Shown one piece after another: positions 15,842-25,197 of a stretch of 64,000 bases of DNA (position 1 is the first letter of the stretch; every line of letters begins with the position of its first letter). The translations under genes and the position numbers were made by a program. The notes beneath the pieces are model-generated. The model was not told the DNA's origin, did no database searches, and saw only the letters and a list, made by a program, of their open reading frames with translations. This DNA is from Butyrivibrio sp. AC2005 (GTDB lineage Bacteria > Bacillota > Clostridia > Lachnospirales > Lachnospiraceae): positions 282,336-346,335 of the forward strand of contig NZ_AUJI01000009.1 of assembly GCF_000424145.1 (NCBI RefSeq), given 5' to 3'.

Positions 15842-17939
15842 ACAGACTGCACCAAACCGCAAGATCAAAGCGGTCGTTGACATGATGTTTGATGACATTC
15901 CCTATTCCGAGGAGGTCACACAGGCGCAGGAGAAGATAAAATCTGCTCTGAATGCGGAATTTGACAATATAAAGGCTGACCGCCACGAGGACGAGGCTTT
16001 GGAGGAGCTGCTCGGCAGATACGGCAGGCTCTCGCAGATGGCAGAGCTTGCAGGCTACCCTGCGGACAGTGCGGAAAAATGGCGGGGCGATACGGAAGCT
16101 GTTGACCTTCGTCCGCTGAAAAAGGAAATATGGAAACAGCGTCTGAGGATATATTTCACTTCGGCATTTGCGGTGTTTGCGCTGCTGCAGGTGTTCTGGA
16201 TCATCTACAATATCACAGCAAAGCCTGTTGCTGTTATCGGAAATGTGTTTGTTATAGCGGTTGATTTAGTTTTAGCATCATTTCCGTTACGCAAATACCT
16301 GAAAACCGAGAAATCCGCCGAGGGGAGCAAATACGACACCGATTCATACAAATATCTTCGTACCCGAAGCGACAAGTACGCAAAACGCCTGCTCAACGGC
16401 ATAGCTCTGCTGTTTGCGGTGGTGTTCGTGTTTGTGGCATCTGAACTGAGCTTTTACTTTTTCGGCAACTCAAAATCGGCTGAATTTGCGGAAAACTTCT
16501 TCAATAACAGCATCGTTATCGAGATACCCGTCTATCTGCTGATAAAAAATATCCTCTCCCTCAGAATGATACGGCGGAGGATAAATATTCCCGATAATTA
16601 CAAGTACAAAAAGCACATCATCGGCATAACGATATTTTCGGCAGTCTATTGGCTTGGCGTAACAGCTTTTACAGTCATAAAAAGCAAGGACATCGCATAC
16701 CCCGGAAATGTCTTTATGATCGCAGGGATAATTTTCGGGCTGCTCGTTATAGTCTATGATCTCACATTAAGACGCAAGGTCACATTCAGAAATATCGTCA
16801 TCAACAAGCCGAGAATAGCGGTTTATACGGCTGTCATAGTTGCGACATCGGGCTTTATGATCTTACAGGAGGACACATGGTACACGCAAAGCTACATCAA
16901 TTCCGTTCCCGTTGTCGAGCATAACACTCACAAGATAGAGTACAATGACGAAACGGGGGGTTACACCATAACCAAAACCACAGACGATTTCAAGATACTC
17001 CACCTGACCGACATTCACATCGGCGGCAGTCTTTACTCCTACCGCAAGGACATAAAGGCGCTGAAGGCTTGCTATGCGGAGATAGAGCATACCCACCCCG
17101 ACCTTGTTGTGGTCACGGGTGACCTGAGTTTTCCGCTGGGGATAATGTCCATGTCGCTGAATAACACCGCACCTGTAGGGCAGTTTGCGGCATTTATGCG
17201 GAACACGGGCATCCCGTGGGCTTTCACCTACGGCAACCACGACACGGAATCTCTGGCATCTGCAAACAAGCAGGAGCTGAATGAGGTCTACAAATCGCTG
17301 TCATTCAAGACTTCGGGCAATCTGCTTTACCCATATACCCAGCCCGATATCATGGGCAGAAACAATCAGCTTATCGAGATAAGAAATGCTGACGGCTCGC
17401 TAAACACGGGGCTTTTCATGATCGACTCAAACGCCTACACGGGCGAGGGCATCAACGTTTACGACTATATCCACGACAATCAGGTGGACTGGTACGCCGA
17501 TGAAGTCAGGAGAATGAATGCCGAGGCAGGTCACACGGTAAATTCAATGGTGTTCTTTCATATCCCATTGCAGGAGTACAAGACCGCAACAGAGCTATAT
17601 CTGGACGGCAGCGACGAGGTTACATACTTCTACGGTGAGAATCCCGGTGACCACGGCGGTATCACCAATTACCTTGTGTGCTGTTCGGACTATCCGAGCA
17701 AGATGTTCGATACCGCCCTTGAGCTTGGCAGCACATCGGGATTCTTCTGCGGCCACGACCACTACAACAATGCGTCTATCGAGTACAAGGGCATCCGCCT
17801 GACCTACGGCATGAGCATTGATTATCTCGCAATGCCGGGCATTGAAAAGGAAACAAAACAGCGTGGTGCAGAGCTGATAACCATACACGCTGACAGCACA
17901 TGGGAGTCAGAACAGATACCGCTTGATTCTATAACATAA
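15816..17939 (+). CDS. Membrane-bound metallophosphoesterase
   Basis: A 707-residue protein. The N-terminal ~105 residues are soluble and helical; about 110-370 contain seven or so membrane helices; the C-terminal 310 residues are a calcineurin-like phosphoesterase with DIHIGG (DxH), VVTGDLSFP (GDxx), YGNHDTES (GNHE/D), VFFHIPLQE and CGHDHYNN (GHxH). The metal site looks intact. Start ATG 15816 follows GAAAGGAAGAG. The gene is visibly richer in GC third positions than its neighbours, suggesting acquisition from a different source. Substrate unknown; it could be a phospholipid, nucleotide or cell-wall precursor. Confidence 0.85.
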   Translation: MKLIKRETEQTAPNRKIKAVVDMMFDDIPYSEEVTQAQEKIKSALNAEFDNIKADRHEDEALEELLGRYGRLSQMAELAGYPADSAEKWRGDTEAVDLRPLKKEIWKQRLRIYFTSAFAVFALLQVFWIIYNITAKPVAVIGNVFVIAVDLVLASFPLRKYLKTEKSAEGSKYDTDSYKYLRTRSDKYAKRLLNGIALLFAVVFVFVASELSFYFFGNSKSAEFAENFFNNSIVIEIPVYLLIKNILSLRMIRRRINIPDNYKYKKHIIGITIFSAVYWLGVTAFTVIKSKDIAYPGNVFMIAGIIFGLLVIVYDLTLRRKVTFRNIVINKPRIAVYTAVIVATSGFMILQEDTWYTQSYINSVPVVEHNTHKIEYNDETGGYTITKTTDDFKILHLTDIHIGGSLYSYRKDIKALKACYAEIEHTHPDLVVVTGDLSFPLGIMSMSLNNTAPVGQFAAFMRNTGIPWAFTYGNHDTESLASANKQELNEVYKSLSFKTSGNLLYPYTQPDIMGRNNQLIEIRNADGSLNTGLFMIDSNAYTGEGINVYDYIHDNQVDWYADEVRRMNAEAGHTVNSMVFFHIPLQEYKTATELYLDGSDEVTYFYGENPGDHGGITNYLVCCSDYPSKMFDTALELGSTSGFFCGHDHYNNASIEYKGIRLTYGMSIDYLAMPGIEKETKQRGAELITIHADSTWESEQIPLDSIT

Positions 17940-17941
17940 CA

Positions 17942-17983
17942 AAAAGCAGATGCTTTCTACTGTGAAAGCACCTGCTTTTTTAT
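17942..17983 (+). terminator. Rho-independent terminator after metallophosphoesterase
   Basis: AAAAGCAG...TGCTTTC pairs with GAAAGCA...TGCTTTTTT. The stop codon of the upstream gene is only a few bases away. Confidence 0.85.
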
Positions 17984-18066
17984 AGCCTGCTGTAAAGGTA
18001 TTGAATATAGTAGTTTGGAAAACTTCTATATGAGCGCAATTCTTATCAGGCGATACGCTATGCAGA

Positions 18067-18119
18067 AAGACAGGACTATGCCTTCTGTACACGTTTACAG
18101 AGGACATAGCCCTTGTCTT
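18067..18119. other. Long imperfect hairpin in intergenic region
   Basis: AAGACA pairs with TGTCTT at the base, CTATG with CATAG, and TCTGTA with TACAGA at the top around CACGTT. The helix has a few bulges. It lies within the gap 17984-18216 with no gene, and may be a back-up terminator or part of a small RNA. Confidence 0.45.
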
Positions 18120-18216
18120 ATTTCAGTATAAAATGGTTGTTATTTGCTTCACAAGCGGTGTATAATCTGCATAATAATTCATCCGGGCGCATTGCCTGGA
18201 TATTTTTTTTGATAGC

Positions 18217-18255
18217 ATATATACGCTTGCGTATATATAATTCTAAGTATATAAT
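18217..18255 (+). promoter_or_regulatory. Promoter with palindromic operator for the XRE/nucleotidyltransferase pair
   Basis: ATATATACGC (18217-18226) and GCGTATATAT (18229-18238) form a perfect 10-bp inverted repeat. A sigma-A promoter reads TTGCGT (18227-18232), 17 bp, TATAAT (18250-18255), so the operator covers the -35 box. This is the expected layout for autorepression by the XRE protein encoded next. Confidence 0.75.
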
Positions 18256-18278
18256 AGAGGTGGAAGGAGGATGCGACT

Positions 18279-18839
18279 ATGTACATTAAGCAATATCTTG
18301 AAGACAACAGTATATCTATATATAAAGTGGCGAATAGCGCTTTGGTTGCTTATCCTACGGTTTTTAACATTGTTAATGGGAAGGTGGATATCCTTAACTG
18401 TGCTCTTGGCGTTGTGAAAAAGATAGCTGATGCTCTTAACCTCACAATAGATGAGCTTCTTACGCTGTGCGATAAGAATCATTCCTTCAACCTTTTCAGA
18501 AGTGAGCAGTGTCATCTAGTAAATCGTATTGGTGAGATAGATTACGTTATCGACCTTTTGGAAAAGAAAAAGATAGATTATTACTGGAAATTGGATATGA
18601 AAGCAGAAGCTTTTTATCTTCTTGCAATGCTTGATTATCTGAGCAAGCGGAACGACCTTCCAAAGTGTACTGAGTACGATGAAATCAGGAGGTATAAGTT
18701 GGAAAAGCCGGTTTTTCCCGCTGATACAGAGTTATCAGAAATGCTTTTGGGAAAAGATGCGCAACAAGAAGCTTTGAATCACGCAATTCCCGAGTTCCTT
18801 AATTTTAATATAGTAGAATGCGAGATTATAAATGGATAA
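18279..18839 (+). CDS. XRE-family regulator, probable antitoxin
   Basis: A 186-residue protein with an N-terminal Cro/CI helix-turn-helix (residues 3-65: SIYKVANSALVAYPTVFNIV, then LNLTIDELLTL) and a helical C-terminal half (IDYVIDLLEKKKIDYYWKLD). GGAGG lies just upstream. It overlaps the next gene by 8 bp, so the two are translationally coupled. With the partner nucleotidyltransferase it resembles AbiE/MNT-type toxin-antitoxin pairs, where the DNA-binding protein is antitoxin and autorepressor. Confidence 0.75.
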   Translation: MYIKQYLEDNSISIYKVANSALVAYPTVFNIVNGKVDILNCALGVVKKIADALNLTIDELLTLCDKNHSFNLFRSEQCHLVNRIGEIDYVIDLLEKKKIDYYWKLDMKAEAFYLLAMLDYLSKRNDLPKCTEYDEIRRYKLEKPVFPADTELSEMLLGKDAQQEALNHAIPEFLNFNIVECEIING

Positions 18840-19536
18840 GGTTTTATTTACGAAAGATAATATAGACAATCTGCTGTTCCAACTTGCAAAAGAGTATAAG
18901 AAGATCAATAGAAAAAATACACCGGCAGAGATTGTTATCATAGGTGGAGCAGCAATAGTGTCCAAATATGGCTTCAGGGCTTCTACAACGGATATTGATA
19001 GTTTGATTTTTGCCTCTTCTTCAATGAAGGATGCAATAAATACCGTAGGCGACAAAAATGGACTGCCAACAGGTTGGATCAATGAGGAATTCAGAAAAAC
19101 AAGTTCATACACTGAGAAAATCAGGCAGTATTCCAAGCATTATAAGCTGTTTGCAAATATTCTGGAAGCGAGGATGCTTCCTTCCGAGTACGATGTAGCA
19201 ATGAAACTTGCGTCATTGAGACCGTACAAGTATGATATGTCAGATGCTGTCGGTATCATAAAGTCAGAGAATATCACAAGAGAGCAGATAGAGAAAGCGG
19301 TCGTGGATTTTTATGGAGGATTTGAAAATCTGTCCCATCCTGATGAAGCAAAGAAACTACTTGAGAGTATCTTTGCTGCTCATAACCTAGATGAGCTATA
19401 TGACAGTACCAGAACATCAGAATCGGATAACCGGGTAATTCTCAAGGATATCGATGATAATTATCCGAAACTTCTTAATGAAGGTAATCTGGCAAGCGTG
19501 CTAGAGGCTGCAAAAAGGAAGAAAGACAGTAAATAG
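18832..19536 (+). CDS. DUF6036-type nucleotidyltransferase, probable toxin
   Basis: A 234-residue protein of the nucleotidyltransferase superfamily. The catalytic signature is AEIVIIGGAAIVSKYGFRAS followed by TTDIDSLIFAS, giving the GG and DxD positions. Overlaps the upstream XRE gene. AbiEii and MenA relatives modify tRNA or proteins by nucleotide transfer; whether this protein is toxic and what it modifies are unknown. A terminator follows at 19584. Confidence 0.75.
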   Translation: MDKVLFTKDNIDNLLFQLAKEYKKINRKNTPAEIVIIGGAAIVSKYGFRASTTDIDSLIFASSSMKDAINTVGDKNGLPTGWINEEFRKTSSYTEKIRQYSKHYKLFANILEARMLPSEYDVAMKLASLRPYKYDMSDAVGIIKSENITREQIEKAVVDFYGGFENLSHPDEAKKLLESIFAAHNLDELYDSTRTSESDNRVILKDIDDNYPKLLNEGNLASVLEAAKRKKDSK

Positions 19537-19583
19537 TAATAGTCTCATGAAATTTTGAGACTATCATGAGACTGAGTTTTCTT

Positions 19584-19616
19584 AGGAGCTTCACTATGGG
19601 GCTCCTTTTCTTTTTG
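19584..19616 (+). terminator. Rho-independent terminator after the nucleotidyltransferase gene
   Basis: AGGAGC pairs with GCTCCT around an 11-nt loop, followed by TTTCTTTTT. A second hairpin, AGTCTCA with TGAGACT, lies just upstream near 19545-19565. Confidence 0.85.
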
Positions 19617-19654
19617 GATTCATTATAATGACCTCAGAAGGAGGTACATTACCT

Positions 19655-20772
19655 ATGATGAATCAGGAAACTATTAACTTTATCTTGCAGAGAATGGTAG
19701 TAGTCTGATTCTTCATTCTGAAGAAGATGATGAATGGGGAAGCACAGATTATTTTGGTACAGAAGGGCAGACATTTACTATTGAGAAGGACTCATCAGGG
19801 GAGATAAAGATTGATTGGACAAGTAAATTGGGAATGCTTGTGCCGGGTGATTATGTTTTGTCTTTTCAAATCCGGGACATCAAAAACGTTGGTGGAGACT
19901 GGGATTCTTTTGATTATAGGGTTTGGGTTTCTGTTCCCGAAAATGATGGCGATAGCCTTATAGAAAAAGCTGTTGCAGAAGCTGGTGCTGATATTAGTGA
20001 TACCAGATACTCAGTTGTCTATGACTTTGACAATGATAATGTCATGGAGGCTTTTGTATACATTGGAAATGCTCCGGATGAATTTGCAACATGCGCTGGA
20101 AAAGTCTGGTATGTTGACGGCGATAGATGTGCGATGATAAAAGAGTGTGATAATTTCTTTGTGCATGGGGATAAAGTAATAGACATGTATCCTACCGGGG
20201 ATTCAGTGGTGGTTGAGCTTGAAGAAGCGTACACAACTAGCACGGTTTCGTATCTTTTCATGCTAGAGAACGGCGAGTGGAAAGAATCGGCCATCTCAGG
20301 CATGGGTTATTTCTTTAAACCTGATTATGTCAGTGATTATTGCGTATCAGTGAGTGCATACGATTACTGTGTGGATTATGAAGAAGGAAAGGAAGATGAA
20401 GCTTTATATACAGGACACACATGGAAAAACTACTATTTCTTCTATGACGAAAAATCAGGTGATTTCAAAGAATATGTCGGAAAAGAGATATCTGAAGATG
20501 AGCTTAAGGCAGCTTGTGGCTTTGATCTTGCAGCCGAGATTAGAGAAGCGGGATATCAGGTAGATGTTGTTTTTAAAAGAGAAAATGGCATAATTAACGT
20601 CAATTATTCAAAAACAGAAAGAGGCGACGTCGGCTCTGTTTATAAGGAATACCATAACGTGACATATAATGAACTGAATCAGCGATATGCCGATGCTTGG
20701 GGGACGAATGGCAATTCCTGGCAGGACTCTGATTTTGGAGGGACATACTTAAAAGCTATTACAGAAAAATAA
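19655..20772 (+). pseudogene. 5'-disrupted secreted-type hypothetical protein
   Basis: A strong GGAGG leads to ATG 19655, but this frame stops after 17 codons (MMNQETINFILQRMVVV). A different frame is open from about 19680 to 20772 and reads ENGSSLILHSEEDDEWGSTD, continuing for more than 350 residues (GADISDTRYSVVYDFDNDNV, then an acidic, Tyr-rich protein). No start codon with a ribosome binding site exists for that frame; TTG 19828 is the first candidate. Its signal peptide is therefore missing. I infer that a deletion fused an unrelated 5' end to the gene. It precedes a related membrane-anchored protein gene. Confidence 0.55.
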
Positions 20773-20798
20773 TCAAAAATGTTAGCTGGAGTGAAAAA

Positions 20799-22313
20799 GT
20801 GAAGAAAAAGGCAGTAATCATATTATCAGTTTTTGTGGCAATCTTAGGTGTTTTAACTATAGCTTATGTTGTACTCAAACATAATGAGACGCCAAATCGT
20901 GTTCTCTATAATGTATATTCTGACATAGCCATTTGGGGCGTTGTTATTTGGCAGATTGTTGTTATTGTTTTTGGCATTCTGCTGTGGATAAAGGTATTTA
21001 AAGACGTGCCAAGGCCTGCTTTATACATTGGAAGAGGAATGACCTTGATCATATGTCTGTGCGCACTTATATTTCTTGCGGATAAGTGGCTGAACTTATA
21101 CCTTGATGATGGTGATTATGTAGTTATGGAAAAAGATGATTACATTCTTATAAAGCACATTGGCTATAACGATGAAGGAAGTTATTCTATCTGGTCTAAG
21201 GATGGCGTTTTTTACAGAAAGTATGGGATAAATATCGGTTATTATGAAGATTCAGTTGTAGAAGGCATTTTCTATGCTTATGTTAACGGCTTTGAAGATA
21301 ATTCAGGTATTGACCTGGAAACCCTTGATAATACTGGTGTAGATATATCAGAGGAACAGAAAAAAGAATATGAGCTTCTCAATAAGTTTATAGAGATAAC
21401 AGAGGATACGTATCCTGAGAAATTTCAACGTGGGCTTTATTGGCAGGAAAAAGACTGTGCAGACAACAGTATTGGTACCACGCAGGTTCCGATAATTGAT
21501 GAAAATGGCACCCAGGATATGTCATGGTTCTGCGAAAATATCTGCGACTGGCTGAAAGAATGCCTTGAAGAAGTTCCGTACGAGGATGCACCATGGCTAT
21601 ATAAAGAGATATCCATTGCAATGCCATCTGTATCAGGATCATTTGATCCATCCCCTTATATAAGTGGAAAATATGACAGAGATGCTCTTTATGAAGCACT
21701 TTACGATTTTGTCGATGGTAAACTGACTTCTGCTGATTATCCTGTAAAAAATCAGAGCTATGGTATGCTGGAATTTGTAGATAATGGGGGAGATGAGTAC
21801 CTGCAGAGTATAGAACCTGACTGTACATATACAACCAAGGATGGAATTATCTATGGAATGCTCCCTGTAGACAGAGCTGCTGGAAGTAACTATTACTGCC
21901 TGGTAGCTTATAAGAAAGCCGGCGACAAACCATCAGAAATAAACGAGAATCCTTTCAATGGAATGGGTGGAGAGGCAAAATGGATTGAGTTTATCAATGA
22001 TACCAATCTTGGCTTTGCTTGCCTTACATACAGTGGTGGAGACGAGGGTATGCTATTTAGGACTGAAGATGGAGGTAAGTCTTTTGTCCAGGTTAATTAT
22101 CCCTCTGCAAAAGTAAAGCTGTCTGATGGAACAATCTACAATCCATTTGTAATCCCGGAAAAGGTCTGGGTAGAGGATGGCAATCTATATCTGCTTGCAA
22201 GTCAGAGCCCATGGTCAGGGGACTATTACAACGAAGAACTGGATAAACACCCATCAGGATTATATGTTTCACACGATGACGGTATGAGTTTTGAATATGT
22301 TGGGGAACAGTAA
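20799..22313 (+). CDS. Membrane-anchored extracellular protein with Asp-box repeats
   Basis: A 504-residue protein starting at GTG 20799, after GGAGTG. Membrane helices lie at about 4-26, 42-66 and 76-98; the rest is probably extracellular and acidic. Near the C-terminus two BNR/Asp-box-like hairpins are visible: RTEDGGKSFVQV and SHDDGMSFEYV, as in sialidase-type beta-propellers. It is not a recognised enzyme. Lies 26 bp after the disrupted gene, with which it may once have been co-transcribed. Confidence 0.7.
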   Translation: MKKKAVIILSVFVAILGVLTIAYVVLKHNETPNRVLYNVYSDIAIWGVVIWQIVVIVFGILLWIKVFKDVPRPALYIGRGMTLIICLCALIFLADKWLNLYLDDGDYVVMEKDDYILIKHIGYNDEGSYSIWSKDGVFYRKYGINIGYYEDSVVEGIFYAYVNGFEDNSGIDLETLDNTGVDISEEQKKEYELLNKFIEITEDTYPEKFQRGLYWQEKDCADNSIGTTQVPIIDENGTQDMSWFCENICDWLKECLEEVPYEDAPWLYKEISIAMPSVSGSFDPSPYISGKYDRDALYEALYDFVDGKLTSADYPVKNQSYGMLEFVDNGGDEYLQSIEPDCTYTTKDGIIYGMLPVDRAAGSNYYCLVAYKKAGDKPSEINENPFNGMGGEAKWIEFINDTNLGFACLTYSGGDEGMLFRTEDGGKSFVQVNYPSAKVKLSDGTIYNPFVIPEKVWVEDGNLYLLASQSPWSGDYYNEELDKHPSGLYVSHDDGMSFEYVGEQ

Positions 22314-22407
22314 AAAGAAATAGTTGATTTCGTTGTTTTGCGAACCAATTAGCTCGAACTTGCATAAATTGCTAAGGCACCGATTCATTGAGGGGAGTAG
22401 GCTGATT

Positions 22408-22710
22408 TTGATAGTAGAAATAATTTTCTCAGATTTCTATAGAACAATTTTGTTATGTATATTATCTGTTTGTATTGCATTTATGGCGCGGAATGCTACT
22501 AAAAGAAAAAGAGTATTAGCGTTTTTGGGGTACGAGGCAGTTATGCTGATGCCGTTCATTTGGATATTAGTATTAAGCATAGTTTTTACATACTATGGTG
22601 ATGGCTCATGGATGTCTCTGGTTCCATGGGAATTAAAATGGATTATATATTTTACAGTTATTACGGTATTACAGTTTCTTTCATATCAATTATTGTGGAA
22701 AAAAAAGTAA
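22408..22710 (+). CDS. Small membrane protein, possibly frameshifted
   Basis: An open frame with about three membrane helices (TILLCILSVCIAFMA, VMLMPFIWILVLSIVF, WIIYFTVITVLQFLS). The most likely start is TTG 22408, after GGGGAG (22392-22397), giving 100 residues; the open frame extends further upstream without a ribosome binding site. It ends in a run of eight A residues (LLWKKK). In another frame a further hydrophobic segment (LALLISIIIVVAPLYIL) continues to 22803, so a one-base change in the A run may have shortened the protein. Confidence 0.5.
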   Translation: MIVEIIFSDFYRTILLCILSVCIAFMARNATKRKRVLAFLGYEAVMLMPFIWILVLSIVFTYYGDGSWMSLVPWELKWIIYFTVITVLQFLSYQLLWKKK

Positions 22711-22807
22711 AGCTCTTAAGGCTTTGGCATTGTTGATAAGCATTATTATTGTTGTGGCTCCATTGTATATACTTGATTTTCAAAAGCTAACTGGTATAAG
22801 GTGACTC

Positions 22808-23176
22808 ATGAATATTGAAGATAAAGATATGAGTGAAATTATTGATAGCAATTTTGATGAGCCTGACAAGAAGAATTGGCTGGTCTGGGTATTTACCATT
22901 CTGTGCATTGCTATTGGTGCTGCTGTGCTTATTAAGTTCATTTATACGGGAAGAGAATTTTGCTACGGTTTGTGGAACGATGTTTTGATCTGTGTAAGGA
23001 ATTTTTCAGCTATGGGAGTAAAAGAAGGATATTTATTCCATATCAGATACAACTCGGATGTCTGTTTAGGTGAAAGGGGACGAAAAACAAGCCCGCTCTC
23101 TTTGGAGCAGTCGATCAGATGCTCAAAGGTTAGCAGGATCCCAAGCCCTTCCTTTGCAAACATGGAACCGTTATAG
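22808..23176 (+). pseudogene. Truncated membrane protein (N-terminal fragment)
   Basis: Begins MNIEDKDMSEIIDSNFDEPD with a membrane helix near residues 25-45 (WVFTILCIAIGAAVLIKFIY). After about residue 52 (near 22963) the frame runs antisense through the LysR gene, where the sequence is no longer protein-like, and stops at 23176. The true gene is therefore cut by a junction near 22965, where the LysR module begins. Confidence 0.5.
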
Positions 23177-23844
23177 GACAGACGGAAAGAGCCCTCAAGA
23201 TGAAGCTTGTCAAAACTATCCTTTGCCCATTGAGGAATTTCGTTGTTCCAGCTTTGTTCAGAGCAGAATAATGGCCTACCGATAAGATCCTTTACTCTAA
23301 CGGACTTCTTCTTGGCGAGAGGGTGATCAGCAGGCATGACAGCTCCCCAGACATCGGCTTCCGGAAATTTCAAGTAATCGTATTTTGCAGAGTTTGGCTT
23401 TTCACATAATACCGCAAAATCAAGCAGGCCTTTATCAAGTTTTTCCGTCACCTGCTCGGTATCTCCACTGGTGATATGGTAGGTAAAACCGGGATATCGG
23501 TTCTTTAACTTGTGGATTTCTTTTGCAAGATGCCGTATCTGAAAGCTTTCTGCCAATCCAAAATAGATATCCCCGCCGGTGATATCGTCAAGGGTGATGA
23601 ATTCCTGTTCTATACGGTCGGCCATGGCGATGAGATCTTCCGCACGGTCGCGAAGAAGCATCCCCTCATCAGTCAGGGATATGCTAAAGCTGTGGCGTGT
23701 GAACAACTTCTTTCCCAGTTCATCTTCGAGTGATTTTAATGTTTTTGAAAGCGTAGGTTGTGTGACATGAAGCATGTCCGCAGCCTTTGTCATATTCTCT
23801 TCCCTTGCGACGGCAAGGAAGTATCGCAGGCTTTTGATCTCCAT
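22963..23844 (-). CDS. LysR family transcriptional regulator
   Basis: A 293-residue LysR-type regulator. The winged helix-turn-helix is at residues 1-60 (MEIKSLRYFLAVAREENMTK, then LHVTQPTLSKTLKSLEDELG), followed by a linker helix and a periplasmic-binding-fold effector domain (GDIYFGLAESFQIRHLAKEI). The start at 23844 has AAGGAGG just upstream; a Met eight codons earlier does not. It is divergent from the hydrolase operon starting at 23949, its likely target, and has a palindrome in its leader. Confidence 0.9.
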   Translation of the reverse strand: MEIKSLRYFLAVAREENMTKAADMLHVTQPTLSKTLKSLEDELGKKLFTRHSFSISLTDEGMLLRDRAEDLIAMADRIEQEFITLDDITGGDIYFGLAESFQIRHLAKEIHKLKNRYPGFTYHITSGDTEQVTEKLDKGLLDFAVLCEKPNSAKYDYLKFPEADVWGAVMPADHPLAKKKSVRVKDLIGRPLFCSEQSWNNEIPQWAKDSFDKLHLEGSFRLSYNGSMFAKEGLGILLTFEHLIDCSKESGLVFRPLSPKQTSELYLIWNKYPSFTPIAEKFLTQIKTSFHKP

Positions 23845-23856
23845 AAGCACCTCCTT

Positions 23857-23881
23857 GTGATATTCCATTTTGGAATATCAC
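23857..23881. promoter_or_regulatory. 25-bp palindrome upstream of the LysR gene
   Basis: GTGATATTCCA and TGGAATATCAC are perfect 11-bp arms around TTT. The core fits the T-N11-A rule of LysR operators. It lies immediately upstream of the LysR ribosome binding site in the divergent promoter region, fitting autoregulation together with control of the operon at 23949. Confidence 0.7.
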
Positions 23882-23948
23882 GGTATTCATTTTATTCATT
23901 AGCGAAGAATTCGTCAAGTAAATATAATGAGGATACGAGGTAGGACAG

Positions 23949-24173
23949 ATGGAAGTAAAAGCCCTGATAGAAAATCTTACAGACAGTGGATGCTCTGCGG
24001 AAGGAACAAGAAGAGCAAAAGCACTTTACGAAGCAGGAGATATGGATGGGCTCGTAAAGTATCTTCGAAAATGTCGATGTGATCTGGTGGAGGAAATGCA
24101 CGACAGTCAGAGGAAGGTTGATCGGATGGACTATCTGATCAGACAGACACAAAAAGAAGCGGATAAACAGTGA
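23949..24173 (+). CDS. Small helical protein of unknown function
   Basis: A 74-residue, charged, all-helical protein (MEVKALIENLTDSGCSAEGT at the start; coiled-coil-like EEMHDSQRKVDRMDYLIRQT near the end). GAGGTAGG precedes the ATG. First gene of the operon divergent from LysR; the hydrolase gene follows by 22 bp. No function recognised. Confidence 0.65.
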   Translation: MEVKALIENLTDSGCSAEGTRRAKALYEAGDMDGLVKYLRKCRCDLVEEMHDSQRKVDRMDYLIRQTQKEADKQ

Positions 24174-24195
24174 TAAGAGAACGGAGGATGCAATC

Positions 24196-25197
24196 ATGAT
24201 CAAAAAGGAAGAACTGAAACTGGTAACTGAATGGGACAAAACATTCCCTATGAGCGATAAGGTAGACCACAGCAAGGTGACCTTTGTGAACCGATATGGG
24301 ATAACACTTGCGGCAGATCTGTATGTACCCAAAGATAAAGAGGGCAGACTTCCCGCAATCGCAGTATGCGGTCCCTTTGGTGCAGTTAAGGAGCAGTGCA
24401 GTGGATTGTATGCGCAGACCATGGCAGAGAGAGGCTTTCTGACAATAGCGTTTGATCCTTCTTTTACCGGAGAAAGTGGCGGGAATGTAAGATATATGGC
24501 TTCCCCGGATATCAATACTGAGGATTTCATGGCGGCGGTTGACTTTCTTTCCCTGAATGACAGAGTTGATCCTGACAGGATAGGGATCATAGGTATCTGC
24601 GGCTGGGGCGGAATGGCGATCAATACGGCGGCACTTGATACGAGAATAAAGGCAACCGTGGCATCCACCATGTATGATATGACCAGGGTGAACGCAAAAG
24701 GTTACTTTGACAGTGAGGACAGTGAAGAGGCACGTTATGAGAAGAAGAAAGCTATGTGTGATCAGAGGTTGGAGGATTTAAAATCGGGTGATTATAAGCT
24801 TGGCGGTGGAGTTGTCGATCCGTTGCCTTCGGATGCACCTTTCTTTGTTAAGGATTACCATAGCTATTACAAGACCGATCGTGGATATCATGCAAGAAGT
24901 CTTAACTCTAATGGTGGTTGGAATGTGACCGGATGTGAGTCTTTCATAAACCAGCCCATCCTGAAATATTCAAACGAGATCAGAAGTGCCGTATTACTTG
25001 TTCATGGAGAAAAGGCGCACTCATGTTATTTCTCAAAGGATGCTTATGCAGATATGATTAAAGACAGCAAGTATGCTGATAATAAAGAACTTATGATAAT
25101 CCCTGATGCGGTGCATACAGATCTATATGATGGCGGAGATAAGGATTATATTCCTTTTAACAAGTTGGAGAGCTTCTTTAAGGAGAATCTGAAGTAA
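24196..25197 (+). CDS. Alpha/beta hydrolase (dienelactone-hydrolase-like)
   Basis: A 333-residue alpha/beta hydrolase. After the strand [18 protein letters not shown] comes the oxyanion region [12 protein letters not shown], the nucleophile elbow [10 protein letters not shown], and the late HGEKAHS and [10 protein letters not shown] segments with candidate acid and His. The elbow carries Cys where Ser is usual, as in part of this family. GGAGG precedes ATG 24196. The stop overlaps the next start (TAATG). Substrate unknown. Confidence 0.82.
   Translation: MIKKEELKLVTEWDKTFPMSDKVDHSKVTFVNRYGITLAADLYVPKDKEGRLPAIAVCGPFGAVKEQCSGLYAQTMAERGFLTIAFDPSFTGESGGNVRYMASPDINTEDFMAAVDFLSLNDRVDPDRIGIIGICGWGGMAINTAALDTRIKATVASTMYDMTRVNAKGYFDSEDSEEARYEKKKAMCDQRLEDLKSGDYKLGGGVVDPLPSDAPFFVKDYHSYYKTDRGYHARSLNSNGGWNVTGCESFINQPILKYSNEIRSAVLLVHGEKAHSCYFSKDAYADMIKDSKYADNKELMIIPDAVHTDLYDGGDKDYIPFNKLESFFKENLK

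Noticed and set aside
23070..23770. Plus-strand frames within the LysR gene
   Set aside because: They are antisense to a well-supported LysR coding sequence and have no ribosome binding sites or family features.
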